Source of the DNA: Grimontia sedimenti
GTDB lineage: Bacteria; Pseudomonadota; Gammaproteobacteria; Enterobacterales; Vibrionaceae
Direction: 5' to 3'
Length of the DNA: 64,000 nt
Assembly (NCBI RefSeq): GCF_011045095.1
Contig: NZ_JAALDL010000010.1
Location: forward strand, 62,001-126,000
Below, piece after piece: positions 8,939 to 18,144 of this stretch. The first letter of the stretch is position 1, and each line of letters opens with the position of its first letter. The position numbers and the translations under genes are program-made. The notes beneath the pieces are model-generated. The model had not been told where the DNA came from and searched no databases. It worked only from the letters and a program-made list of their open reading frames with translations.

Positions 8939-9084
8939 GTAGCTGATCAGAAATAGAGCAGGAAAAATGCTCGAGAACAAGGCGGAAAATTTCGATAAGT
9001 AGTTATTCTACAATCAAATTTTTCAACACAGTTATCGAGCATTTTAACAAGCTAGGATGAGCAGATATTTACTACGATTGGTAT
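8923..9084 (+). repeat. Intergenic palindromic repeat family 1, full-length copy (162 bp)
   Basis: The element starts with ATACCAATCACAGTAGGT and ends with TTACTACGATTGGTAT; the outer nine bases are perfect inverted repeats and the next bases continue imperfectly. It has no ORF. Two shorter copies occur at 21108-21187 and 44056-44098. It overlaps the stop codon of the upstream lipoprotein gene. It resembles non-autonomous MITE or ERIC-like elements of Vibrionaceae; no transposase of any kind is in the window. Confidence 0.85.
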
Positions 9085-9099
9085 TAGATAAGCACTAAC

Positions 9100-9127
9100 A
9101 AAAAAGCGAGCCCAATGGCTCGCTTTT
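9100..9127 (-). terminator. Terminator of the SlyD-like gene
   Basis: AAAAAGCGAGCC-CAAT-GGCTCGCTTTT is a GC-rich stem with A/T flanks just downstream of the SlyD-like gene on the minus strand. Confidence 0.85.
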
Positions 9128-9146
9128 CAAGGTTCGTTCATCAGTA

Positions 9147-9605
9147 TTAATGAACGTGGCCGTGTTCGATTTCTTCGGCAGTTGCTTCACGCACTTCGCG
9201 GATAACGCCTTCAAATTGGAGTACGACACCCGCCAATGGATGGTTGCCGTCAATCGTCACTTCATCGCCTTCAATCGCGATAATCGTCACTTGGATATTG
9301 CCTTGTGGGCCTTGGGCATTGAACACCATACCCACGTCCAATTGATCTACGCCCTGGAATACACCGCGCTCAACTACTTGAATCAACGCTTCGTTACGCT
9401 GGCCGTATGCATCGTCTGGTTGAATTTGAACGGCAAACTCCTCACCTTCAGAGCGACCTTCCAGTGCTTTTTCCAAACCCGGAATGATGTTTCCTGCACC
9501 GTGCAGATACGCTAAAGGATCTTTGCCTTCCGACGTATCAATCAGCTGTCCTTCTTCGTCTTTTACCGTGTAGTCGATTTTTACGACTTTGTTTTCTTCA
9601 ATCAT
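9147..9605 (-). CDS. SlyD-like FKBP-type peptidyl-prolyl isomerase
   Basis: This 152-residue cytoplasmic protein has the split FKBP domain (PLAYLHGAGNIIPGLEKALEG, then the IF insert with AQGPQGNIQVTI and IDGNHPLAG) typical of SlyD, a folding helper that acts at Xaa-Pro bonds and binds unfolded chains through the insert. It ends at EEIEHGHVH and lacks the long His/Cys-rich nickel-binding tail of E. coli SlyD, so a NiFe-hydrogenase role is less likely. The ATG at 9605 is chosen over the in-frame codon at 9668 because AGGA lies 8 bases upstream and MIEENKVVKIDYTVKD is the family-like start. Confidence 0.85.
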   Translation of the reverse strand: MIEENKVVKIDYTVKDEEGQLIDTSEGKDPLAYLHGAGNIIPGLEKALEGRSEGEEFAVQIQPDDAYGQRNEALIQVVERGVFQGVDQLDVGMVFNAQGPQGNIQVTIIAIEGDEVTIDGNHPLAGVVLQFEGVIREVREATAEEIEHGHVH

Positions 9606-9824
9606 CTTGCCATCCTTTGTCGGCAGCGAATTTACGTATCGTACCTTTACGTCGGGCAATCGGCGCAAAGAGTTGTCAAGGACGAAACGTCAAAGACAGA
9701 TACCAGCTCATCCCTTTGACTGTAACACAGAGAGCAAAGCACTAAAAAAATCGACCCGGTTACAGCGTTTTGATTACTAAAAACGTGAACTTAGGCCGAT
9801 ATCATTGATTTTAATAGCCGAAAA

Positions 9825-10562
9825 TTAACGCCACAGCGCCTTGATGGGATGGTCACGACCAAAACGGTGTGCGATTTGCGCCTGAAGCAACTCGGCAGTT
9901 GCAATCGCATCCGTCAGCGCGTTATGTCCTTGATAAAAAGGTAAGTTGTAACGACGACGGCTGTCTGCCAACCGAATAGATGTCAGTGGCTTTTTCATTA
10001 GACAGGACCAGAACTTCTGGAAAGGTTTACGGTAATACCAGGATTCAATCTCCAGAGTATCCACCACTGGAAACAACAAGGTTTCACCCAAACGGCTTTT
10101 GACTGCTGCCTCGATAAAATCACGCTCGATGCGACGGTAATGCACCACCACAATCTTCCCTTCCAAAGAAGCCAGTACTTCTTCCAGAATACGGCGTAAG
10201 TCCGGCGCATCACTCACATCCGAGTGGGTAATACCGTGGAAAACCACAGAATCGTCTTCCAGCGGTTTTCTCGGTTTCACAATCCAATGCTTGGCTTCGC
10301 GGCAATGAATACGGTTAAGCGTAAAAGGCACCAAACCAATGCTGACAATGTCGTTTTTACTGGGATCCAACCCCGTGGTTTCCAGATCCAGCGCAACGAA
10401 CTCAACCTCAGACACTGGGGTGTCACCATTTACGACACCTGCTTCGTAAAAACGCTTCAGCAGAGGCACCTTGGCTTTTTGCTTCAATCGTTCATTGAGC
10501 GTTGACCAGTCAGGACCCACCTTGACGTCTTTTGCACCGTTTTTAGGTTCAAGAATTAACAC
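9825..10562 (-). CDS. DnaQ-like 3'-5' exonuclease
   Basis: The 245-residue protein has a DEDDh exonuclease domain: ALDLETTGL (Exo I), FHGITHSDV and VVHYRRIERDF (Exo II), and HNALTDAIATAELL (Exo III with catalytic His and Asp). It resembles PolC/DnaQ-type proofreading nucleases. It starts at GTG 10562, 9 bases after AGGGG, and immediately follows the DUF294 gene on the same strand; the pairing of DUF294/CBS proteins with an epsilon-like exonuclease is common in gamma-proteobacteria, which suggests one operon. Target DNA or RNA is unknown. Confidence 0.88.
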   Translation of the reverse strand: MLILEPKNGAKDVKVGPDWSTLNERLKQKAKVPLLKRFYEAGVVNGDTPVSEVEFVALDLETTGLDPSKNDIVSIGLVPFTLNRIHCREAKHWIVKPRKPLEDDSVVFHGITHSDVSDAPDLRRILEEVLASLEGKIVVVHYRRIERDFIEAAVKSRLGETLLFPVVDTLEIESWYYRKPFQKFWSCLMKKPLTSIRLADSRRRYNLPFYQGHNALTDAIATAELLQAQIAHRFGRDHPIKALWR

Positions 10563-10571
10563 TACATGCCC

Positions 10572-12455
10572 CTAATTACTGCGATTTGGCTGGTAACGGT
10601 ACTTGAGGAACTTCTGCGCGTTACTCATGATCTGGAAAGCATCTTTGAGGTTGCGGCGCTCGAATTCAGAGAGATTCTCCGGCTCGATGTTGTTATCAGG
10701 CTCAATCTCCTGCTCCACATCAATAGCCTGATGGCGAATACGAACCATGGAGATGAACTCCATCGCATCACGGATATCTTCACCACGGCCTTTCGGCAAA
10801 ATGCCCGCTTCGATGATGTCGTCCAGACGCTCAAACGAGTTCTGTGAGCGGGAACCCACCGCCAATGCGTGAACACGGATCAGATCTGCCAGTGGTGCGG
10901 TGCCACGGCGTTTCAGGTTCATTGAGTTTTTGTGTCGACCGTCCTGCTCCATCACAAAGCTCTTGAAGAAACCAAGAGGTGGCGTTCGGTTAAGAGCATT
11001 GCGGGCCATACAGGCAAGGAATCGGTTATTACGCTTCGCACGTCGGGAAACAAATGCTTTGAGTGTTTCCGCCCAATTCGTTGCGCCGTAAACACCATCA
11101 AGATCGAAGAAAATATTGCTGTTCAATAACGACTGAGGGTTAGGATGATCAATCCAGTCAGCAAAGGTCTCTTCCCATTCTGCGCGGGTTTTACGCCACT
11201 CAGGGTTAGTCGCCATGATGTTACCGGTACAGTAGCTGTAACCGCATTGCGCAAGGCCATCACTCACAAACTTTGCAAGGCTCACGAAGTATTCTTCATG
11301 CTCTGCAGGATCGTACTTGTCATCCAGAATCAGTGCGTTGTCCTGATCGGTCACAATCAGTTGTTCATCACGTGCCATTGACCCCAGTGCAAGGAAACAA
11401 TAACCAATAGGTGGTGGGCCATACTCTTCTTCAAACAATTCAAGGAGGCGCTGCTTAAAGCTTCTGCCTATCACCGCCATCGCAGAACCAATCATATGTG
11501 AGTTGGCATCTTCTGAAACCATACGGGAGAAACAGGCGGGTACATCTTTGGATAAAGCCGCCAGATCCTCAACGGTTTGCTGACGGAAGATACTACTCAC
11601 AATCACCAAACTGCTCTGGGATTCGTAACGCACGATATCAGACAGTGCAACCACCCCCACCGGCTTTTGATTTTTAAGGATGGGCAAGTGATGCAGGTTG
11701 TTACGAAGCATGGTCAGCATGGCTTCGAATACATAGGCATTGTGATCGAGCGTGATAATTTGTGGAGTCAGAATCTCAGTAATCTGCGTCTCATAAGGTA
11801 AGCCAGGAGCCACCACGCGGGAGCGCAAATCCCTGTCGGTAATGATGCCTGCAATGCGCTCCTGATCAACACCTTCATCGTCCTCTTCTACGGTCATCAC
11901 CAGCAGTGAAGACACGCCTTCATCAGTCATGATTTGCGCAGCATGACGAACGGAAGACTCACAATCCACAGTGACTGGGTCGCGCAGAATCAGGTTAGTC
12001 ACTTTGGAGGTGGTCAGGTCATTGCTGTCACGATGGCTCTCCACCGCCTGACGCAAACGGGTACCATCTTCCACTTCCATAAAGTCAGAGAAAGCCTCGT
12101 AACGTTCACTGAGGTCATCGAAAACCGTATCGGGAATGAAATAGACCAGGCTGTCTTCTATCGCTTTGGCCGGGAAACGAACTCTGCGATTCATCATCAA
12201 CCCCCACTGCCCAAAGGTTCCTCCTTCAGACAAACGGTTGAATAGCTCCCCTTTACGGCGATAAATTTCAACCACACCACTTCTGACAATACACAGGTCC
12301 TGAATCGGCTGGCCGTATTCGTAAATCTGGGTATCTGCACGGAAATAGGAGATTTCTACCTGCTTGGCAACTTCGTCCACTTCCTCTTCAGGCAGTTCAT
12401 CAAACGGGGCATGTTGTTTGAGAAACGCTGCGATTTCTATTTGTTCCGCTTCCAT
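10572..12455 (-). CDS. CNMP-CBS-CBS-DUF294 nucleotidyltransferase-like signalling protein
   Basis: This 627-residue cytoplasmic protein has four parts: a cyclic-nucleotide-binding-like domain (about residues 15-130), two CBS repeats (about 150-285, ending LPILKNQKPVGVVALSD), a DUF294 nucleotidyltransferase-like domain (about 310-450, with LGSMARDEQLIVTDQDNAL, the GSxxRxEQxxxTDQD nucleotidyltransferase signature), and a helical DUF294_C substrate-binding-like domain. The enzyme resembles GlnD-type transferases but its substrate is unknown. It is the first gene of a pair with the DnaQ-like exonuclease 10 bp downstream. Confidence 0.88.
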   Translation of the reverse strand: MEAEQIEIAAFLKQHAPFDELPEEEVDEVAKQVEISYFRADTQIYEYGQPIQDLCIVRSGVVEIYRRKGELFNRLSEGGTFGQWGLMMNRRVRFPAKAIEDSLVYFIPDTVFDDLSERYEAFSDFMEVEDGTRLRQAVESHRDSNDLTTSKVTNLILRDPVTVDCESSVRHAAQIMTDEGVSSLLVMTVEEDDEGVDQERIAGIITDRDLRSRVVAPGLPYETQITEILTPQIITLDHNAYVFEAMLTMLRNNLHHLPILKNQKPVGVVALSDIVRYESQSSLVIVSSIFRQQTVEDLAALSKDVPACFSRMVSEDANSHMIGSAMAVIGRSFKQRLLELFEEEYGPPPIGYCFLALGSMARDEQLIVTDQDNALILDDKYDPAEHEEYFVSLAKFVSDGLAQCGYSYCTGNIMATNPEWRKTRAEWEETFADWIDHPNPQSLLNSNIFFDLDGVYGATNWAETLKAFVSRRAKRNNRFLACMARNALNRTPPLGFFKSFVMEQDGRHKNSMNLKRRGTAPLADLIRVHALAVGSRSQNSFERLDDIIEAGILPKGRGEDIRDAMEFISMVRIRHQAIDVEQEIEPDNNIEPENLSEFERRNLKDAFQIMSNAQKFLKYRYQPNRSN

Positions 12456-12515
12456 TACTTCTCAATCTCTCAGTGAGCGTTCTTATTCGAATCACTCTAA
12501 CTACAAACCAGACAA

Positions 12516-12548
12516 AACGGGGCAGACGTTGAGTGTCTGCCCCGTTTC
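12516..12548 (-). terminator. Terminator of the first BCCT gene
   Basis: AAACGGGGCAGAC and GTCTGCCCCGTTT form a perfect 13-bp stem around a 7-base loop. It lies just downstream of the BCCT gene (minus strand) and before the DUF294 gene. Confidence 0.88.
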
Positions 12549-12566
12549 AGTTAGCTATTGAATCAC

Positions 12567-14201
12567 CTAGCTTCTCGGTTCAGACATCAAGCCTTTGATG
12601 ACCGAGACACAGGCAACCAGCAAAACTATGGTGAACGGGAATCCGGTTGATACCGCCATCGCCTGCAAGGCAACGAGACCACCACCCAGCAGAAGCACAA
12701 TGGCAACCAGTCCTTCAAACGTACACCAGAAAACTCGCTGTGGTACAGGTGCATCTACCTTACCACCAGCAGCGATAGTATCGATAACCAGTGATCCTGA
12801 ATCTGATGAGGTCACAAAGAAAACCACCACCAGAACGATACCGATAAATGATGTGATCGACGCCAATGGCAATGCATCCAGCATAGCGAACAATTGCAGC
12901 GGTAGTGCCGCTTCCGTAACCGCGGTGTAGCCATCATTCACCAGCTGGCTGATGGCAGTTCCGCCGAATGCGGTCATCCAAAGCACACACGCCAGTGATG
13001 GGATCAGCAGTACACAGACGATAAATTCACGCACCGAGCGGCCGCGGGAAACACGCGCAATGAACATACCAACGAATGGGGACCATGAAATCCACCACGC
13101 CCAGTAGAATGCCGTCCAACCTTGCGAGAAGTTAGCGTCTTCCCGCCCAAACGGATTCGCCAGCGCAGGTAGGTGCTCAACGTATGACGCGATGTTGCCA
13201 AAGAAACCAGTGACAATCGCCAGCGTCGGCCCCATCACGATCACGAAAAGAAGCAGTGCAATCGCCAGCATCATGTTGATTTCAGACAAGCGCTTCACAC
13301 CTGCGTCCAGACCCGCCATGACAGACACCAACGCCAGCGCGGTAATCAAGATCACGAGCACAATTTCAGTGGTAGTGCCCAGTGGAACACCAAACAGGAA
13401 GTTAAGACCTGCTGCTGCCTGAGACGCACCAAAACCAAGAGAAGTTGCCAAACCAAACAGGGTAGCTACCACAGCGAGGATATCAATCACGTGACCGACC
13501 CAGCCCCATACGCGCTCCCCGAACAACGGATAGAACACAGAACGCATGGTTAGAGGCAGGCCCTTGTTGAATGAGAACAGTGCCAAGCCTAATGCCAGAA
13601 TCGCATAAATCGCCCAAGGATGGAGACCCCAGTGATAGATAGTGGCCGCCATCGCCAAATCTTTCGCTGCTGCCGCATCACCGGCTGCAGCACCAAGCGG
13701 CGCCCAGTCTGTACGCACGCCGTTTTCAACAGAAGTACCGCCAAATGCAGATGCGTAGTGTGAAAGCGGCTCAGATACACCGTAGAACATCAGGCCGATA
13801 CCCATACCTGCTGCAAACAGCATGGAGAACCAACCGGCATAAGTGTAATCTGGCGTGGCTTCAGTACCGCCCAAGCGCACTTTACCTAAAGGGCTCACCA
13901 CGAGTACCAAACAGACGATCACGAAAATGTCGCCCGCAGAAAGAAAGAACCAATCCAGGTTTGATGTCAGCCAGCTTCGAATATCACCAAAAACTGGGGC
14001 AACATCTTTTTGAAAAGCGAGGGTGACGAAGACGAACAATACGACAGCAAGGCCTGAAATCAAGAATACGCGGTTGTGAATATCCAGCCCTAATGGCCCG
14101 ATCTTCATGGCAATGTTGTCTTGCCCAACCTGATAATCTGTGTCTATGGGGTTGACGTCACCATCCGGTTTCATCAACTCTTCATGACTTTTATCGCTCA
14201 C
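12567..14201 (-). CDS. BCCT-family betaine/choline/carnitine transporter (copy 1)
   Basis: This 544-residue inner-membrane transporter has about 12 helices. It contains the BCCT glycine-rich stretch AAGMGIGLMFYGVSEP and the Trp-rich signature FYWAWWISWSPFVGMFIARVSRGR. BCCT proteins import quaternary ammonium osmolytes with Na+ or H+; the exact substrate is not readable, though glycine betaine, choline or DMSP are likely in a marine bacterium. The start is GTG 14201, with AAGGAG 7 bases upstream. It is a tandem paralogue of the gene at 14643-16274: both begin with MSDKSH, PIDTDYQVGQDNIA and GPLGLDIHNRVFL. Confidence 0.93.
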   Translation of the reverse strand: MSDKSHEELMKPDGDVNPIDTDYQVGQDNIAMKIGPLGLDIHNRVFLISGLAVVLFVFVTLAFQKDVAPVFGDIRSWLTSNLDWFFLSAGDIFVIVCLVLVVSPLGKVRLGGTEATPDYTYAGWFSMLFAAGMGIGLMFYGVSEPLSHYASAFGGTSVENGVRTDWAPLGAAAGDAAAAKDLAMAATIYHWGLHPWAIYAILALGLALFSFNKGLPLTMRSVFYPLFGERVWGWVGHVIDILAVVATLFGLATSLGFGASQAAAGLNFLFGVPLGTTTEIVLVILITALALVSVMAGLDAGVKRLSEINMMLAIALLLFVIVMGPTLAIVTGFFGNIASYVEHLPALANPFGREDANFSQGWTAFYWAWWISWSPFVGMFIARVSRGRSVREFIVCVLLIPSLACVLWMTAFGGTAISQLVNDGYTAVTEAALPLQLFAMLDALPLASITSFIGIVLVVVFFVTSSDSGSLVIDTIAAGGKVDAPVPQRVFWCTFEGLVAIVLLLGGGLVALQAMAVSTGFPFTIVLLVACVSVIKGLMSEPRS

Positions 14202-14607
14202 AGTAAACTCCTTAATCCGTTTAGCGAGTTAAGCAGTCAATGGCGTTGAATATGCAGGGTGAAACAACAGAAAACGAGGTTTTCTATCATCAGGCATATT
14301 GAACGCTCACTAACTTAAGGTCTAATGACCTAAACACTCTAACATATCCTTAGTGTTCAATGCTTCAATAGTGAGAAATGGGTCGAATTAATTGCTGTAA
14401 TTGCACAAAAATTAGCCACAATATCGTGTTAATCAGGCAGACAGCCAACGCTAATAACTATTGAGCTCTAAACATTGGATTCGCGCACTAACCCTCTATT
14501 TCTATCCCTGCATAGGGTGCTTGAATTACGCAAATGCGCCGTGCTGGATCCAGTTTCGGCCAATGTGTCAGTTACGTTTTGAGTTTGGTTTTTTGCATAA
14601 AAAAGAA
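14202..14607. other. Intergenic region between the two BCCT genes
   Basis: About 400 bp with no supportable gene. It holds the BCCT copy 1 promoter region with the two palindromes noted separately, and then AT-rich sequence up to the terminator of BCCT copy 2. Confidence 0.6.
14298..14311 (-). promoter_or_regulatory. Possible BetI-like operator upstream of BCCT copy 1
   Basis: ATTGAACGCTCACT matches the inverted repeat ATTGAACGTTCAAT, recalled as a BetI-type choline-responsive operator, at 12 of 14 positions. A second imperfect palindrome, TTAAGGTC-TAAT-GACCTAAA, follows at 14315-14334. Both lie about 100-130 bp upstream of the GTG start. This is a motif match by eye only. Confidence 0.3.
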
Positions 14608-14631
14608 AAATCCGGGCGCGAACCCGGATTT
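14608..14631 (-). terminator. Terminator of the second BCCT gene
   Basis: AAATCCGGG and CCCGGATTT form a 9-bp stem around a 6-base loop; on the minus strand it is followed by TTCTTTTTT. It lies directly downstream of the gene ending at 14643. Confidence 0.88.
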
Positions 14632-14642
14632 ATTTCTTTCGC

Positions 14643-16274
14643 TTATTTGCGTGGCTCAGACATCAATCCCTTCACCAGGGAGAATGCACAAAGCAACAGA
14701 ACGATACAGAATGGCAGACCTGTCGACACCACCATTGCCTGCAGCGCCCCAAGGCCACCACCCAGCAATAGAGAAATCGCTACCAGACCAACAAACGAAC
14801 ACCAGAAGATACGCTGTGGTACAGGTGCATCCACCTTACCACCTGCAGAAATGGTATCGATAACCAGTGAACCGGAATCTGAAGAGGTGACGAAGAACAC
14901 CACCACCAGAATGATACCCAGCAGAGAGGTAATGCTCGACAGAGGCAGGCCATCCAGCATGTTGAACAGCTGTAGTGGCAGATCTGCATCAACCACTGCG
15001 CGGTAACCATCCTGCAGCTGCTCAATCGCCGTGGTACCGAATGCTGTCATCCACAACACACAGACAGACGTTGGGATCAGCAGTACACAAATGATGAATT
15101 CGCGAACCGTGCGGCCACGCGAAACACGCGCGATAAACATACCTACGAATGGCGACCAGGACATCCACCATGCCCAGTAGAACGCGGTCCAACCTTGTGA
15201 GTAGTTAGCATCTTCGCGGCCAAGTGGGTTCGACAGTGCAGGCAGGTTCTCGAAGTACGCCACCATATTGGTACCCAGGCTGGTGAAAATTGACAGGGTA
15301 GGCCCTACCACAATCACAAACACCATCAGCAAGGTGGCCATCGCCATGTTGAACTCAGAAAGACGTTTCACACCAGAGTCCAGACCCGCTACCACAGACA
15401 TCAGTGCCAGACCCGTGATACCGATGATCAGAATAACCTGAGTGGTAATGCCGCTTGGAATGTTGAACAGGAAGTCCAAACCTGCAGCCGCCTGCGACGC
15501 ACCAAAGCCCAGTGACGTAGCAAGACCGAACAGTGTCGCCACTACCGCAGTGATATCAATAATATGACCCGGCCAACCCCAGATGCGCTCACCAAAGATT
15601 GGGTAGAACACAGAACGGATAGTCAGTGGTAGGCCTTTGTTAAACGAGAACAGTGCCAGAGACAGAGCCAGCAATGCGTAGATTGCCCATGGGTGCAAAC
15701 CCCAGTGGTAAATCGTCGCCGCCATACCCAGATCTTTTGCAGCAGCCATATCGCCGGCAGCACCACCCAATGGTGCCCAGTCAGTACGAACGCCATTTGC
15801 CTCAACCACACCGCCAAAAGAAGATGCATAGTGTGAAAGTGGTTCAGACACGCCGTAGAACATCAAGCCGATACCCATACCTGCAGCAAACAGCATGGAA
15901 AACCAACCGACATAGGTGTAATCAGGGGTAGCTTCTGTGCCGCCGAGACGCACGCGTCCCAATGGGCTGAAGATAAGGATCAGACAGAGAATAACGAAAA
16001 GGTTACCTGCGCCGATGAAGAACCAGTCCATTTGGGCAGTAAGTGTGTTACGCATTTCGTTGAACAAAGGCCCAACAGAGTTACGAAACAGCAGAGTGAC
16101 TAACACGAACAGTGCAATCATACCGCCTGAAACCAAAAACACGCGGTTATGGATATCAAGACCCAAAGGACCGATTTTCAGGGCGATATTATCCTGACCT
16201 ACTTGGTAGTCAGTATCGATAGGCGTCACCGCACCATCCGGTGACATTAATTCATCGTGGCTTTTATCACTCAC
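14643..16274 (-). CDS. BCCT-family betaine/choline/carnitine transporter (copy 2)
   Basis: The 543-residue inner-membrane protein is a close paralogue of the neighbouring BCCT gene and shares its whole topology, including AAGMGIGLMFYGVSEP and FYWAWWMSWSPFVGMFIARV. Differences cluster in TM1-TM2, the periplasmic loop after it (RNSVGPLFNEMRNTLTAQ versus QKDVAPVFGDIRSWLTSN) and the cytoplasmic linkers, which may reflect altered substrate choice or regulation. The start is GTG 16274 with GGAG 10 bases upstream. Each gene has its own terminator and promoter region, so they appear to be independent units that arose by tandem duplication. Confidence 0.93.
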   Translation of the reverse strand: MSDKSHDELMSPDGAVTPIDTDYQVGQDNIALKIGPLGLDIHNRVFLVSGGMIALFVLVTLLFRNSVGPLFNEMRNTLTAQMDWFFIGAGNLFVILCLILIFSPLGRVRLGGTEATPDYTYVGWFSMLFAAGMGIGLMFYGVSEPLSHYASSFGGVVEANGVRTDWAPLGGAAGDMAAAKDLGMAATIYHWGLHPWAIYALLALSLALFSFNKGLPLTIRSVFYPIFGERIWGWPGHIIDITAVVATLFGLATSLGFGASQAAAGLDFLFNIPSGITTQVILIIGITGLALMSVVAGLDSGVKRLSEFNMAMATLLMVFVIVVGPTLSIFTSLGTNMVAYFENLPALSNPLGREDANYSQGWTAFYWAWWMSWSPFVGMFIARVSRGRTVREFIICVLLIPTSVCVLWMTAFGTTAIEQLQDGYRAVVDADLPLQLFNMLDGLPLSSITSLLGIILVVVFFVTSSDSGSLVIDTISAGGKVDAPVPQRIFWCSFVGLVAISLLLGGGLGALQAMVVSTGLPFCIVLLLCAFSLVKGLMSEPRK

Positions 16275-16481
16275 AACGACAACTCCATTTTACATTCACA
16301 ACATCCAGGCCAAATTGCCTGAATAAACGCAAACTATTACCGTTTACGTCAGTGAGGTAAAACAAATAAAACTTGTCGTATTAGCATGATTTTTCGATAT
16401 TAATTACCAAGAGAATAAAAGGAGACCAGCTCATTCACAAAGGGAATGCCAAAAATGCAAATATCACGATAAATTAAACAG

Positions 16482-18035
16482 TTAGAGATTATTGAGATTG
16501 CCCAAATAATGCGCAGCTTGATCTAGTACCGCACTACGCTCTTCGTCGGATTTTCCATCCCAGCCGCGATAGACCATGCCGGCGCGCGGATTCACCGCAA
16601 TTTTAGCGCGATGGCGTTCCATAAAATGCCAGTAAAGACTGTTTAGAGGACACGCCCCCTCTCCCACTTTTTCTTTGACTTTGTAGTGGCAACCCGCGCA
16701 ATAGTCGCTCATCTTGTTGATGTAGTTACCGCTGGCACTGTAAGGCTTGGTGGCAAACAGACCGCCATCTGCAAACAGCGCCATTCCCCGAACGTTCGGT
16801 AATTCTACCCACTCAATGGCATCGACATAGATCCCCAGATACCAGGCATCGACTTCTTCCGGTGCAATGCCCGTGAGCAGGGTGAAGTTACCGGTAACCA
16901 TCAAGCGTTGGATGTGATGCGCATAACCATAATCCAGCGACTGCTGGATAGCCTGTTTCAGGCATTGCATCTTGGTCTCGCCTGTCCAAAAGAAGTTCGG
17001 TAATTTCCGTGTGCCACCCAATGCGTTCATGGTTGAATACTCCGGCATGTTTGCCCAGTAAAGCCCGCGAACAAACTCACGCCAGCCAAGAATCTGTCTG
17101 ACAAAGCCCTCTACCTGATTGATGCTAATGCCGGAGTCAGGCTGGCGATACGCCTCTATCGCAGCTTGAATCACCTGCATTGGATGAAGCATTTTGCTGT
17201 TGAGTGCAAAGGAAAGACGGGAATGATAAACGCTCCATCGGTGTGGGCTCTCGGATGTCATCGCGTCCTGAAAACTGCCGAATTTTGGTAGCAGGTACTG
17301 ACAGAAGTAATCGAGCAGTTCCAGCGATTGTTTGCGTGTGACAGGCCAGAGAAGCTGTGCACTAGCAAACCCAATGGTTTCCACACCATGACGCTCCAAA
17401 CGCTCGAGAATAGTAGACACATCATTGGCAAACACCAAAGGCTCAGGGATGCATTCAAGCTCAGCTTTGGTCAGCTTGGCGCGGTTATCTTTGTCGTAAT
17501 TCCACTTTCCCCCTTCAGGTTTGTCGCCTTCCATCATCACGTCAAACTGCTTACGCATTTTTCGGTAGAAAGACTCCATCAGGTGATGTTTACCCGCAGT
17601 GAAATGTTGGTTCAAGGCATCATCAGGTACCAGAAAATGCTCGCAACCTGTCGGGGTGGTCTCAATATCTAAAAAAGCGCTAAACAGGCGAAGCTGTTCG
17701 CGCAAACGGTACTCATCCGGAAGCTGATACTCAAAACGCGTGACACTGTGTTTCTCAATCAACGCTTTTAGCAGTGCGTTCAGCGAATCGAAGGGTTGTG
17801 TTTCATCCAGCGTCATGTGTTTCACATGATGACCCGCTTTCTCTAAGGCAGTCGCAAAACCTTTCATGGCAGCGAAAAACGCACAGACCTTTTGAACATG
17901 ATGAGGGGCGTAGTCGGTCTCTTGACGCAACTCTGCGATCAGGTACAACACACCGTCGTCGTGTTCGCTGTACCACGAATGGCTGGCATTGAGCTGGTCG
18001 CCGAGAATGAGTCTGAGGGTATGGATTCGGGTCAT
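16482..18035 (-). CDS. FeS-containing bacterial cryptochrome/photolyase (FeS-BCP, PhrB/CryB type)
   Basis: This 517-residue protein belongs to the 'deoxyribodipyrimidine photolyase-related' family. It starts TLRLILGDQLNASHSW, as FeS-BCP proteins do, and holds four cysteines in the expected spacing to ligate a [4Fe-4S] cluster: one in TKMQCLKQAI, two in SDYCAGCHYKV and one in GEGACPLNSLYWHF. Members such as Agrobacterium PhrB repair (6-4) photoproducts with blue light and carry FAD plus a lumazine antenna. The ATG at 18035 is preferred over 18065 as it gives the family start MTRIHTLRLILGDQL. Confidence 0.92.
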   Translation of the reverse strand: MTRIHTLRLILGDQLNASHSWYSEHDDGVLYLIAELRQETDYAPHHVQKVCAFFAAMKGFATALEKAGHHVKHMTLDETQPFDSLNALLKALIEKHSVTRFEYQLPDEYRLREQLRLFSAFLDIETTPTGCEHFLVPDDALNQHFTAGKHHLMESFYRKMRKQFDVMMEGDKPEGGKWNYDKDNRAKLTKAELECIPEPLVFANDVSTILERLERHGVETIGFASAQLLWPVTRKQSLELLDYFCQYLLPKFGSFQDAMTSESPHRWSVYHSRLSFALNSKMLHPMQVIQAAIEAYRQPDSGISINQVEGFVRQILGWREFVRGLYWANMPEYSTMNALGGTRKLPNFFWTGETKMQCLKQAIQQSLDYGYAHHIQRLMVTGNFTLLTGIAPEEVDAWYLGIYVDAIEWVELPNVRGMALFADGGLFATKPYSASGNYINKMSDYCAGCHYKVKEKVGEGACPLNSLYWHFMERHRAKIAVNPRAGMVYRGWDGKSDEERSAVLDQAAHYLGNLNNL

Positions 18036-18099
18036 TGGTCTGCTGCCATTTCTGCAATTTTTCAACAGTATGGATTACGTTGTGGAAAGACGAGAGATC

Positions 18100-18129
18100 A
18101 AAAAACGCCAGACAAGCTGGCGTTTTTTT
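18100..18129 (-). terminator. Terminator of the DAACS symporter gene
   Basis: AAAAAACGCCAG-ACAAG-CTGGCGTTTTTTT lies between the symporter gene and the photolyase gene, both on the minus strand. The stem is perfect and the T tract is long. Confidence 0.92.
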
Positions 18130-18144
18130 ATTAGTAGCAATGAG

